From positions 5,990,980 through 6,054,979 of the forward strand of contig NC_059299.1 of assembly GCF_017591435.1 (NCBI RefSeq): DNA of 64,000 bases, given 5' to 3'. The position numbers were made by a program, and so were the translations under genes. Source of the stretch: Portunus trituberculatus. Lineage: Eukaryota > Arthropoda > Malacostraca > Decapoda > Portunidae. Positions 13,758 to 25,610 of the stretch are shown piece after piece. Position 1 is the stretch's first letter; each line of letters starts with the position of its first letter. The notes beneath the pieces are model-generated. The model searched no databases, was not told the DNA's origin, and worked only from the letters and a program-made list of their open reading frames with translations.

Positions 13758-14123
13758 GCCCGAGTTGAAACAGGGAGATGGAATAGGATACCACCTGACA
13801 TGAGGTTCTGCATGTGTGATCCAGTTGCTGTTCAAACGGAAGAACATGTCTTGTTGGCATGTCCTTTGTTACATGATAGAACAAACTTATGACAGCCTTG
13901 ACTTTACAAATGTGAAAACTTTGGTGGAGAACAACGCTAATGAAAAAGGGTTGTGTAATTTGATTTATGATGTTTTGAATTTGTATGCTTAACATGAGCT
14001 CCAAAGTTTTGTAGAAGGTGTCGTAAGCTTTAGATGATCAATTGGAGAAAAAAAATAATAATGATGTTTGTTAGGATTGTTACTGTAAACCATTTTTTTT
14101 ACCAATAAACTAATTAACTAACT
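13758..14123 (+). pseudogene. 3' end of a non-LTR retrotransposon inside (AGT)n
   Basis: The frame opening at about 13758 encodes a segment containing TGRWNRIPP, then C-M-C, then QTEEHVLLACPL. This is the pattern of the short C-terminal Cys/His module found downstream of RT in many invertebrate non-LTR elements (spacing C-x-C-x9-H-x4-C). The frame stops at a TGA near 13890. A one-base shift restores a further 30 codons (VKTLVENNANEKGLCNLIYD) ending at TAA 13990-13992. A 3' UTR of about 130 bp follows and ends in AACTAATTAACTAACT, directly joined to (AGT)n. The copy is heavily 5'-truncated and frameshifted. Confidence 0.7.
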
Positions 14124-14240
14124 AGTAGTAGTAGGAAAAGTAATAGTAGTAGTAATAGTAGTAGTAGTAGTAGTAGTAATGATAATATAATAATGGTCAT
14201 AATTCTAACAGTAATAATAATAATAATTGTCATAGTACCG
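14124..14240. repeat. (AGT)n tract, downstream arm
   Basis: AGT triplets in the same orientation as the upstream arm grade into AAT units. Confidence 0.9.
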
Positions 14241-14861
14241 AAAATAACAATGATAAAAGATTTTTCATTTCTTATATAACTTTCACATTTTTATATTTTC
14301 CTGCAACAAATAAAAGGAAGAATATTATAACCCAAAGAGGCAAATAGCAAGAAGAATCTGATTATATTGTAAGAAGCACCAAGTTGAAATAAAAACACAT
14401 TCAAACACAGGGTTGACAAGAAACACGAGCGAGAATAATAAAGTTGCTCTTACTAAACCTAACTTTCTGAAAAGCTCAAGATATTGTAATCCAACGCGTC
14501 GCTCGTGATATTTATCCATAATACAGATTGATATTCTGCTGCCTTCTTCCTCGACTCACCTAGAATTGAGGAGTGAATTCGCAGAACAACTGATTGAAAC
14601 GAAAAATGTTGAGTGTAGTTTTGAATGCCATGTAACATATCAAGTTCATCAAAAAATTACAACGCGCTCGCTGTATGAGACAGGATACACACACACACAT
14701 AGGCACATAGACACACAGACACACGCACATGCATAATAGATACATGGTGTGCACAAACATTCACAGTATCCTGCATTACTGAGGACAGAGTTTGGAAAAA
14801 TGTATATTACGTGGAATTTCGGTATTGCGTGTATATTCTGTTTCTTATTTGTTGATTTCTC

Positions 14862-14863
<2 letters not shown>
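14241..14863. other. Unique AT-rich DNA
   Basis: Mixed sequence with a degenerate CA patch at 14690-14730. No gene recognised. Confidence 0.5.
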
Positions 14864-14936
<73 letters not shown>

Positions 14937-14958
14937 AACAATATCTTCAATGTGTTTC

Positions 14959-14990
<32 letters not shown>

Positions 14991-14995
14991 ATGAC

Positions 14996-15053
<58 letters not shown>

Positions 15054-15063
15054 ATGACAGTAA

Positions 15064-15096
<33 letters not shown>

Positions 15097-15138
15097 CAGT
15101 AGTAGTAGTAGTAGTATCAGTAGTAGTAGGAGTAGTAA
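14864..15138. repeat. (TC)n followed by (AGT)n
   Basis: (TC)n lies at 14864-14933 and an (AGT)n tract at 14959-15138. The (AGT)n tract is interrupted twice by the same AATGACAGT variant, which suggests an internal segmental duplication. Confidence 0.95.
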
Positions 15139-15487
15139 TATTGTTTTCTTTGCTTTAATATTCACTGAAGCAGTTTAATATTTTTTTTTTTTCACACACG
15201 TATTTTTTTTCCTTTCTCACTGTTAGTTAATCGCAATATTCAGAATGTCAGTGAGGTAGATGTTCACTCCGTTTTCTGTGCCTCGAGGGATTCTCCGATA
15301 TAGTTTTATTTTTATCGAACAATTTGGGAAGCTGAGTAGAGTGGCCCCGGAAGGGTAACTTTAGAAAATGGTCTGCACTGTCATGAAGAGAGATATAACA
15401 CTTCAAAGCAATAGCGTTCGTGTTCCCATACCAGTGACACCTTTGTATTTCGGTGTATAAATCAGGGTTGAGAGCTGGATACCTTAC

Positions 15488-15489
<2 letters not shown>
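15139..15489. other. Unique DNA
   Basis: Mixed non-repetitive sequence with no recognisable gene. Confidence 0.5.
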
Positions 15490-15570
<81 letters not shown>

Positions 15571-15811
15571 CACACACACACATACACGGGCAGGTGCTAA
15601 GGTTTATGCACATTTCTCTCAGGGGTCACTTTTATTTGATATATATACCTTTGCATCTAGAAAGAGGAGGAGGAGGAGGAGGAGGAGGAGGAGGAGGAGG
15701 AGGAGGAGGAGGAGGAGGAGGAGGAGGAGGAGGAGGAGGAAAAAGGTATGTGGGTTTAAGTGAAATAAAAAGAAATAGAAAGGAAGTAATAATATCTATC
15801 TACCTGTGTGA

Positions 15812-15858
<47 letters not shown>

Positions 15859-15876
15859 ATTGAAATTACTGTTACA

Positions 15877-15934
<58 letters not shown>
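15490..15934. repeat. Microsatellite cluster (CA)n, (GGA)n, (CTA)n, (GA)n
   Basis: Tracts lie at 15490-15584, 15664-15740, 15812-15859 and 15882-15934. Four different motifs within 450 bp are separated by spacers of 20-80 bp. Confidence 0.95.
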
Positions 15935-15935
<1 letters not shown>

Positions 15936-16759
15936 ATACACACACATCTCAGAACACAAAGCTTAAGGTAAATGAAGTTAGCTCAATGCGAAATTAGAGA
16001 GGCAAGGACGAAAAGGGCTTTAGAAGAGAAAAATAGAAGAAAAGAAGTCTTTCACAAAACAGACTGGAGGAGAAAAGAAATTACATCTTGTTTGTGAAGC
16101 TTCAACATACCTTTTCTTTCTCCTTTCTCCCTTTTTTTCATCCTTCTCATTCTTGCTCCCTCCTATTCCTTTCTCTTCTCCCTTTCCTTCTATAATTGCG
16201 ACCTTTTCTTGTGCCTTCGAATTCATTTTGGTCTTTTTATTATTCCTACTCGTCACTCGCTTTTGTTTGTGTTATTATTCATCTCATTTTTTCTTCTCAT
16301 TCTCCTCCTCATTGTATTCCTTCACATCTTCCTCCTCCTCTTCATGTTCCTTCTCTTCCTCTTCTACTGTCGTAACTCCAGCAAATTCAACTCTTCCTCC
16401 CCTTCTTCCTGTTGGACGCTAATTACTCGCAGAAGGTGGCGGCGGGGGAAGTGGCTTTAATCAGACACACACAAAGCGGGGCAGGATGAGAGAACGGAGG
16501 ATGAAAAGACAGGAATGTGATCGAATCCTGCGCTCCTCTGCGATGGATGGAAGGAAAGATGAGCTGAGGGATGCAGGGTTTGTGGGACGCTGAGATTAGG
16601 GAACTGAATGAGGATTTTTTTTTATATATGTTAGAGAGGAGAAAGGATAAGGGGGGAAAGACATGAGCTCTTCTTATTTTGCTTTGTTTTAATTTGTTTT
16701 GTGGTTGTAGTTGTGAAGAAAATGTTTGATTATTTATATGTTATTGTCATCATCACAGT
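15935..16759. other. Unique DNA
   Basis: T/C-rich to 16410, then mixed. No gene seen. Confidence 0.5.
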
Positions 16760-16887
16760 CAAGACATTTATCCTTTTTTTTTCTTTTTGGCTAACAGTCT
16801 CGGACCTGTAAGGGAACTGGCAGCTAAATGGACCTTTTTTTCATTTTAATGTTGCCCTTGACCGTTTTCCCTTCTTACATTAAAAAT
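16760..16887 (+). repeat. Interspersed repeat family B, copy
   Basis: The copy shares AAGACATTTATCC, TTTGGCTAAC, TAAGGGAACTGGCAGC, GGACCTTTTTTT, GTTGCCCTTGACC and GTTTTCCCTT with the copies at 34.9 and 51.1 kb. The structure (conserved core, internal T-run, A-rich end) fits the 3' region of a retroposon. No coding is visible. Confidence 0.75.
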
Positions 16888-18240
16888 TCCTTGCCACCAT
16901 TTTTTTTTTTTCATCCTGCATTTTTCCATCAAACTTTTGTGGTTTGAATTTTTACCGATATTTATTTTCCCTTTGCATAATCATGAAGTTTTTTGGTAGT
17001 TAAGCTGTTTGTTTGCCGAATTGTTTATGTTCCTGGTGAATTTAGGGCGTGGTAGCCAATTTTGCTTTTACACGGAAAAATGTTAAATACTTTTAACTCT
17101 GGAAATATTTTATAATGTATTTAGTGTTTGACATCAGTAATAGCTGTAAGCGGATCGAATACCATTGTGTGAATCCATTAAATTGAAGAGCAGGTATTGG
17201 ATATCCTTTTCATGACGGAAAGAGTAAATACCAAATCGAAGGGAAAAAGAAGTTTCATTTCAAAGAGCTGTATTTCAGAACTGAGTGTCTATACAAAGAA
17301 CAACAAAACAAATACATGTGTACATCAAGTGACGCTGTTTGTTTTTGAAATCTAAATTAAAGAAAAATAATAGTAAAGCCTTCCAAATCGGGTAACATTC
17401 TGCATTTCTGTGTAAGAGATGAGTTCTGTTAACTGTTAAAGTTTTCCATGTAAACCAAAGACAGATTTGTTCTGAAATTTTGTTGATAAACTTGACTCAA
17501 CTTTTTTAGATTTCCTGCAATAATTGTTTGATATACATAATCAGTTCACCTTTCCTATGATATTTCTGTTCTGTCACCAAATGTAACACGCTACCCGACC
17601 TAAAGTTTCCACCAGTGACATCAACACACATATACACCATCCTTTTATGAGAGGAAATAAAAGAATAGCAACACGTGTCTCCACCGCATCGAGGCGCCAC
17701 AGCTAACCATCGCTGGAAAAATATGCCTAATTAGATGAAGCTTTTGCGAAGATACAGATAATGATCACCCTCGACAGACTTCCTATTACGCTACCAAAGG
17801 CGAGGCTAATGAGACCAAAATTTTATGTATTTATTTCTTTTTCGTAGATGTGTATAGGTGAGGAGTCAGTCAGAGTCAATAGAGAAGAAGTAATTATAAT
17901 ACAATGGATACAGCAAGGTGATACGATGCGAGATGGAACATTTGTATGAAGTGTATGTATTTATTCCGTATAGCTAACTAATAGGACATTTTTGTAAGGT
18001 GCGTAAAAAGGCATGAGTGCTGGCCTTCTTTCCTCTCAGTCCCTTTCATTTCGCTCTTTTTCCATTTCCTTTGATACTTTCCTCCTCTTGTTCTGTTTTT
18101 ACCTACGTATATATCTCATGTTTTATTTTAATTTTTCCCTCCTTATCCTACTCCTGCTTCTATACGCGTCTTCCTCCTTCCTTAGCTCCAAAAAAAACAT
18201 CTAGTAAAGTATTCAATAACCAATTTCACTTTGGTATTGT
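16888..18240. other. Unique AT-rich DNA
   Basis: A stretch of about 1.3 kb has almost no simple repeats, which is unusual here. No convincing exon is seen. A T/C-rich stretch at 18025-18185 ends in CTTCCTTAG and could act as a distant splice acceptor for the exon that follows. Confidence 0.5.
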
Positions 18241-18282
18241 TTGCCACGCTTGTTCATGCACCTCCCCGCCAGTTGTGCCCAG

Positions 18283-18801
18283 AAGCGAGACCACAAACAC
18301 TGCTCCAAATGTTGCCCTGCCGCCACCCTCTGCTCCCCAAAGCGGCCCAGCAAGCCTAGGAGCAAGTACAACCCCCGCACGGAGTACCAGGACGCCTATA
18401 AAGCTTACTCCCCGGACACCATCAGGAGGATTTACTTAGAGAACAGAAAGGCGATGAGGAAGAACCAGAAGCGGAACATTGAAGGCACGAAAGAGACCCC
18501 GAGAGATTTAGTACCTATCGCGCCAAAACACCGCGTTGAGAAGCCCAGGTCACTTCCTACGCACGCACTCCCACTGAAGAGACACCATGAGCATAAAGTA
18601 CCGTCCCCAGAGCCTCAGAAACCCTCTCCAGTGTCCAGCCCGTCTTTCTGTGTGCCCAGGTGTTCCTCTGCGCCCTGCCGTCACCCAAGGACCATATCGG
18701 AGTCTAATATCTTGTTGCCGCGCTTCCATTGGTGCTCGAACCTCGCCTGCCACCCCGCCACCCCCCGAGCTGTGCCCACGCGAAAGACTTGGCTCACCTG
18801 A
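18283..18801 (+). CDS. Candidate host terminal exon, function unknown
   Basis: An open frame of about 173 codons is not explained by simple repeats. It has balanced codon use with many C/G third positions. The protein begins Lys-Arg-Asp-His-Lys-His-Cys, is rich in Cys, Pro, Arg and Lys, and has a basic segment (near 18355-18480) with RSKYNPRTEYQDAYKAYSPD and RRIYLENRKAMRKNQKRN. Ser/Pro-rich linkers and several Cys (CSSAPC, CSNLAC) follow. It ends at TGA 18799-18801. The start is chosen at AG 18281-18282 after a moderately pyrimidine-rich stretch and is in phase 0; AG at 18271-18272 is an alternative. The frame is open back to about 18222, and no upstream exon is recognised. I do not recognise the family. 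It could instead be a decayed element. Confidence 0.45.
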   Translation, partial: KRDHKHCSKCCPAATLCSPKRPSKPRSKYNPRTEYQDAYKAYSPDTIRRIYLENRKAMRKNQKRNIEGTKETPRDLVPIAPKHRVEKPRSLPTHALPLKRHHEHKVPSPEPQKPSPVSSPSFCVPRCSSAPCRHPRTISESNILLPRFHWCSNLACHPATPRAVPTRKTWLT

Positions 18802-19479
18802 TTTGTTGTGGTGAGCGTGTTTGGTGTTGGAAATCAATCGTTCGTATGACAAGATCGTCGACGAAAAGTTTTATGCTATTCTACTTTTAACACATTTTTG
18901 CTGGTTGTGAATGAATCTGTTGCGTGTTTGTCGCTTTCTTTATTTCTTATTCTACAAGTGAGGTAGTAATGGTGTTGAAAACCTCTTACCAGCAAGTCCT
19001 ACTAGAAACATTTCCGCTTTTATAGGTCTTTTGCACATTTAGCCTTCTGTAAAAATGGCCATTGCGTATGTGTTTTTTTTTTTTTTTTTTTTGGCATTTC
19101 GCGTAGCAAGACTTTGGAGAATAGATCGTAATATTAAAAACAATAGAATCACTGTCACACTTTTCTTCATCTTTGCCTTATATAAAATTTGCTATTACAT
19201 GTTTTTTGTACAATTCAGGTGCAGAGATTGTAGGAAATCATTCGTGCCAGGAAGATATGAAGTACAGCATTAACCTGTTATACTTTTTTCACATACTTTG
19301 CTCCATGTGAATTCGGCTTTGGTATGTTGGTGTCATTTTTCGAAGGACTGCATTGAAAATTTCGTACTACAGAATATAATCGAAAACAATACACTCGTAC
19401 ATTTTTTTTTCATTATTTCATGTATAAGATAGCTACCACATCTTTCCTTTCGTTAAATATCACGTATTTTCATCACTCC
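18802..19479. other. Unique DNA downstream of the candidate exon
   Basis: AT-rich sequence that could be a 3' UTR. No AATAAA lies close to the stop codon. No other gene is seen. Confidence 0.45.
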
Positions 19480-19870
19480 ATCCTCTTTCCTTCAGATCAG
19501 CAAGAAATAAACACCATGATACATTTCTTTTACTCTTCTTGTATAAAAAAAAACTGCAAATTACTTTCCTTCCTACACAAATATCAAGTTACTCTGTAAG
19601 TCACTGTTTCTTTCTTCACACCACCGAGACACGAGCAAGAAACACCATCATGTATATATTTCCTCCGCATTTCGTCCTGTATAGAAATAACCACTCCTCC
19701 TTCATAGTCTAATATCACGTCGCCTCCTCGGTCACTTTGCCTCCCTTCATACCAACAAAATATAAACAAAAACGCCTTCATATGTCTCCTCCACTTTTCG
19801 TCCTGTATGAAAATAACCGACGTGCGTTACTCTCCTTCATAGCAAAATGCCACGTTTCTTCCCTCCATCG
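19480..19870. repeat. Decayed tandem repeat, about 125-bp unit
   Basis: Three or more diverged units share CACCATCATGTATATATTTC / CGCCTTCATATGTCTCCTCC / ACCATGATACATTTCTTTTA, a following CGTCCTGTAT.GAAATAACC or CTTGTATAAAAAAA, and a CTTCATAG..AATATCACG segment. Confidence 0.65.
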
Positions 19871-20062
19871 CTCTTCCTGTATCTCTCTCTCTCTCTGCCT
19901 TTCCCTTCCTTCTCTCCCAAGGCTCCTCGAAACCCATCATCCTTAAGAGGCTACCTCCCTATCCCTGTTTCTCAGAAGGATTCAGGATGCACAGGAATTC
20001 TTGCATGTTGTATATTTTACGTATCTTCCCCTGACACTTTTCTTTACGGGCCGACAACATTC

Positions 20063-21280
<1,218 letters not shown>

Positions 21281-21539
21281 CCACACAAAAGACACGACCT
21301 AACCCAACCAGTCTTTCCGATTCCTCCACCTTCCCTCAGCCACTTCCACCTATACCCCCTCCACCTCTCCACCTGCACCCCTCCCACTCTCAGCTCCCGT
21401 AATCGGTTTCCGCCCATTGGAGAAACATTTTCCAACTGCCGCGCATCACGATGGAAATTTAATTCTCCTCAATGCTTAAAGAGAAGCTGCAGTTTAATTT
21501 GGACGTGGCATCTTTCCACTTAGGGGTGAAAACAAGAGT
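21281..21539. other. Unique DNA, possible conserved non-coding segment
   Basis: C-rich then mixed sequence with no repeats, containing CCCATTGGAGAAACATTTTCC and AATTTAATTCTCC-type blocks. I cannot show conservation from one sequence. Confidence 0.3.
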
Positions 21540-21715
21540 GGTGGTGGTGGTGGTGGTAGTGGTGGAGGTGGTGGTGGTGATTAGGTTAGATAATGCTAAG
21601 TTCGGTTAAGTGAGGTTTGATTAAGTTAGGTTAGGGCAGAGTGGGTTAAGTTACTATAGGGTAAGTTAGGATATGGTAAGGTAGGGTAGGTTAGAGTAGG
21701 GTAGGGTAGGTTAGG
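21540..21715 (+). repeat. (GTG)n followed by degenerate TTAGG-type tract
   Basis: GTG triplets at 21540-21579 are followed by about 135 bp made of GGTTA/GGTAA/GGTAG variants (TTAGGTTAG, GTTAAGTTA, GGTAGGGTAGGTTAG). TTAGG is the standard arthropod telomere unit. The array is strongly mutated, so an interstitial relic or an unrelated minisatellite is more likely than a telomere. Confidence 0.6.
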
Positions 21716-21858
21716 CCTGTGACGGCAATTTATTCAAGCCAAAGATACAGCAGACCAGGAGCTCCTTTTCCAGCCGGTCTAATCATACTTCCAGAGGCTA
21801 TCTTGCCGCTACACATGAAAGGAAGGAAGAATTTTACCCTCACGTCTCATCCTCCAAG

Positions 21859-21859
<1 letters not shown>

Positions 21860-21915
<56 letters not shown>
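21860..21915. repeat. (AC)n microsatellite
   Basis: A perfect dinucleotide tract. Confidence 0.97.
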
Positions 21916-21920
<5 letters not shown>

Positions 21921-22498
21921 AGTACCGGGAATGAGGCGGGCCGTGGGATGGGCCGGCGTAATCAGCGAGGTATGCAATAATTAAACAGGTGAACGAGGCG
22001 TCACAGCCCAGGTATTAGCAGACACACACGCACCGCTCGCTGAAAATCCACCAACAACCAAATAGATTAAAAAAAAAAAATGTATGTAGTAAATAAAAGA
22101 AAAAAAAGACCCCGAGAAATTCGTCAGTGACCAGCTTTCAGGATTAATTAAATTGGAGGATCTGGCGCCGTCATATGAATTTCCTTTTTAATTTTTATTA
22201 ATTTAATGTTTCGCTAAATTCCCGGGCAGGAGATAAATATTTAGATCCAATACACTTTGATTATAATTGAAATGATCGCTTATGGAATTTCTCTGTCCCT
22301 TTACGCGCACATTTTTCCCCTCTCCCTCTTTATTTTCTGCTTTCCGTTTTGTTTGTTTTTTTTTTTTTTTACTTCCTGTCTGGTCTGCTGTGAAAACTTT
22401 TAATAGATATGAGCTTCCTTTCGTTTTGTGTTCATCATCATCATCATCATCGTCGTCATTACTGTTGTCATTATTACCATCACTATCAAAACTCACGT
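21916..22498. other. Unique DNA
   Basis: Repeat-poor sequence with TAAT/ATTA-rich stretches at 22130-22280, ending in a (CAT)n patch at 22432-22450. No gene seen. Confidence 0.45.
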
Positions 22499-22499
22499 G

Positions 22500-22548
<49 letters not shown>

Positions 22549-22786
22549 TCACTACTACTACTACTACTTCTTCTTCTTCTTATTTCTTCTTCTTCTTCTT
22601 CTTCTTCTTCTTCTTCTTCTTCTTCTTCTTCTTCTTCTTCTTCTTCTTCTTCTTCTTCTTCTTCTTCTTCTTCTTCTTCTTCTTCTTCTTCTTCTTCTTC
22701 TTCTTCTTCTTCTTCTTCTTCTTCTTCTTCTTCTTCTTCTTCTTCTTCTTCTTCTTCTTCTTCTTCTTCTTCTTCTTCTTCTTCTT

Positions 22787-22850
<64 letters not shown>

Positions 22851-22990
22851 CACCACCACCACCACCACCACCACCACCACCACACCAACAACAACAGAAT
22901 ACATTACACCTACCACTACCACTACCACCAATACTACTACTACTGATACCAATTCCTCCACTACTTCTACCACCACCACCACCACCACCA
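22499..22990. repeat. Compound (CTA)n-(CTT)n-(CTA)n-(CCA)n microsatellite
   Basis: CTA units (22502-22566) give way to about 74 CTT units with one interruption (to about 22787). CTA units follow (to 22840), then CCA units (to 22882), then mixed CCA/CTA to 22990. The result is a symmetric CTA-CTT-CTA sandwich. The minus-strand poly-Glu frame is an artefact. Confidence 0.97.
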
Positions 22991-23305
22991 CCAGCAACTC
23001 ATCAAATTTTAAAGCTAAAATATCACGCTTGTCATTCCTTCGTTGCTCACCTTCGTCGGTAGAACTTAGTGCAAATTCTGGCAAAGGGTCGGCCACACTC
23101 CTTACCTGGGCGGCTTTGTGCGAGCTGGAGTGTTTACCTGGTGGAGTGGGTGCTTTGTGAGAGCGTGAAGGAGAATGAGTATGGAAGGTGTGGTAGGATA
23201 TAAGGGGCGATGGGAGAGAGTGAGAGGTGCTAGCAGATAATGACGGAGGGAGGGAGAGGGAAGGGAGATAGATAAGGCTAAGGTAGATATGAAAAATGTG
23301 AAAAC

Positions 23306-23307
<2 letters not shown>
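22991..23307. other. Unique then purine-rich DNA
   Basis: Mixed sequence with no gene recognised. Confidence 0.5.
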
Positions 23308-23360
<53 letters not shown>

Positions 23361-23635
23361 CAAATACATACAAGAAATCATTCAGAAAATAAAATCAAAA
23401 CGTGAAAGAGGAAAGAGTAAAAGCCAAACGGGAAAATAGAGAATGATACAAGAAGAAAGAAAAATGAAAAGAGGAAAAAGAGAGAATGCGGGAAAAGTGG
23501 CAAGAAGATGAAGACAATAATCGGTAGTTGAGTATGAGGAGAGAAAGAAATAGAAGAAAGAAACGATAAAAGAGGAGAAAGGATGAAATAAAACGAGGAC
23601 AAGTAAAAATGAATAACTGAAGAGGAAGCGAGTAA

Positions 23636-23673
<38 letters not shown>
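23308..23673. repeat. (AG)n tracts around a purine-rich spacer
   Basis: (AG)n lies at 23308-23358 and 23639-23673. The spacer is itself nearly all A/G, so this is an extended polypurine block. Confidence 0.9.
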
Positions 23674-23677
<4 letters not shown>

Positions 23678-23821
23678 ATGGATAGGAAAAGAAAGGAACG
23701 TAGCTGACAAACAATTTTATCTTGTACTTTTCTGTTTGCATGCTAAACTACCTCCACGAATCCTTTTGTTGACTTGTGCAGTGGCTAAATGTTTTCCTTA
23801 CTTTCTGTGATGTTTTCCTGC

Positions 23822-23975
<154 letters not shown>

Positions 23976-24120
23976 GTCTGGAAATCACAGGTAATATTGT
24001 GCAAAGTCGTGAAATTTGAGTGCAAGGGGAGAAGTCAACACAGACATAATTAGTGGTCGTCATGATAAGTGTTTTGTGTTTGGAAAGCATTTAATAGCAA
24101 GTGCAGAAGGGGGTGAGGAT

Positions 24121-24170
24121 GAAGAGGAGGAGGAGGAGGAGGAGTAGGAGGAGGAGGAGGAGGAGAAGAG
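24121..24170. repeat. (GGA)n microsatellite
   Basis: Triplet tract with one GTA interruption. Confidence 0.9.
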
Positions 24171-24809
24171 GTAGATTTGAGATGTATTGAGAGATGAGAG
24201 GAATTTATAGGTAATGAACAGACAGACAGAGGAGATGATTGACGTGAGTTAATATATATTTTTTGTTGCTACTGATGATATCGACAGCGAGAGTGATAAT
24301 GGCGGTATATTGCAACTTTCTTTCATTTTTCAATTTACGTTTTTATTTATTTTCCTTCCAAGTGTCATTTAAACCCTAATTGAAATGTCACGTTTATATC
24401 AGTGTCCCATTTCCTTGGCTGTTTCACCTGATAATGACAAGAATAGAGAAAAGAAGTAATAAGAATGCTACTACAATATACATAATTCCTTCACCAGTCG
24501 TCACGTCACAGCCTTCTAAACAGGTGTCATGATTATGGATAAGGTGCAGGTAGTAGTTGTGGTCACGGTTATGCCAGTAGTAGATAAATTGTTGTTTTTA
24601 GGGCCTTTAGTAAGTGGAGCTGCTTTAGTTTGAGTGGCACCGTTCAAATGAGGCTGTTTTCTCTCTAAACCAGCCAAATGTCAGTAAGAGTTAAAGTTTT
24701 TATCGATGCCTTAGTAATTTGAGCACGCTTTAGTTTAAGTGGCACCGTTTTCTTTCTAAAATCAACCAAAACACTAATAATACTTACCTTGATGTCCATA
24801 CATTTTACT
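24171..24809. other. Unique DNA with a local direct duplication
   Basis: TTTAGTTTGAGTGGCACCGTT (near 24627) recurs about 106 bp later as TTTAGTTTAAGTGGCACCGTT, each followed by CTTTCTAAA/CTCTCTAAA..CAACC/CAGCC. No gene seen. Confidence 0.55.
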
Positions 24810-25015
24810 TTAATTTCTTGATTCCCATGACGCATTTCTGTATTCATTCTGCTAACTATGTGGTGATTTTATACAGCTTCAGAAATTTATGTGGGGGATT
24901 TAAAAAGTGAAGACTGTGGCCATTTATTTTCTGACCTTCATAGACCCTTCTTAATGCCAATAAAATGGTCTAATCGTACACAAATCTCAAGGTGTCCCAT
25001 TATTGAAGGAGTTAA
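24810..25015 (+). mobile_element. piggyBac-like MITE, copy 2
   Basis: About 206 bp bounded by TTAA at 24810-24813 and 25012-25015. The core is intact (CATGACGCATTTCTGTATTC, GGTGATTTTATACAGCTTCA, GAAGACTGTGGCCATT, TAGACCCTTCTTAATGCCAA). Terminal repeats are partly decayed. Confidence 0.85.
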
Positions 25016-25149
25016 AGAAATAATTGGTTGATCAGGCGATAAGAAAGGTAAAAACAGGTGTGTCTTTGATATCGTGCCACGCACACTTGGGCGAGGCAGG
25101 TGTCAGCTGGTGTTCCTTGCGGGGCTTGAGACGTGTTGGCCCAGAACCT

Positions 25150-25610
25150 TTCCCTTCACTTTATCTCACCTCTTTCTCTTCATCTTATCTACCCCTTCTT
25201 TCTACCCACCGTGTCTTTCCTTTCCTTTACTTATCCTGCTTCCTCTTTTTCCTTCATCCTATCATTCCTATTTCGTTTCATTTTGTTTATTCTTTTATCC
25301 GTCTCATTAACTCATCTTTCCCATACGTAAGTTTTTCTATCTCTCCCTTCACCTTATCTCACCTATTTCTCTTCATCTTGTCACCTATTTCTCTTCATCT
25401 TGTCCACCCGTTTTTTTCTCCACACTGTAGGTATCTCTCCTTTCCTTTGTTTATCCTGCTCTTTCTTTTTCCTTCATCCTTCCATTCCTCTTTCGTTTCA
25501 TTTTGTTTTCCCTTTCTTTACGTAACATGCTCTACTTTTCCCCTTCACTTTATCTCTTCTCGGGTTTCTGTTCATCTTATATCTCCTTCTTTTCCCTCAC
25601 TGTAGCTTTG
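25150..25610. repeat. Decayed tandem repeat, about 190-200-bp unit
   Basis: About two and a half copies share CCCTTCACTTTATCTCACCT, CTCTTCATCTTAT/GTC, CCTTTCCTTTACTTATCCTG and CATTCCTATTTCGTTTCATT. Copies begin near 25150, 25345 and 25540. A 27-bp internal duplication occurs near 25375. Confidence 0.8.

Noticed and set aside
22203..23381. A 392-residue minus-strand frame with poly-Glu, poly-Val and poly-Ser
   Set aside because: It is the compound CTA/CTT/CCA repeat read in one frame. Flanks are composition-driven.
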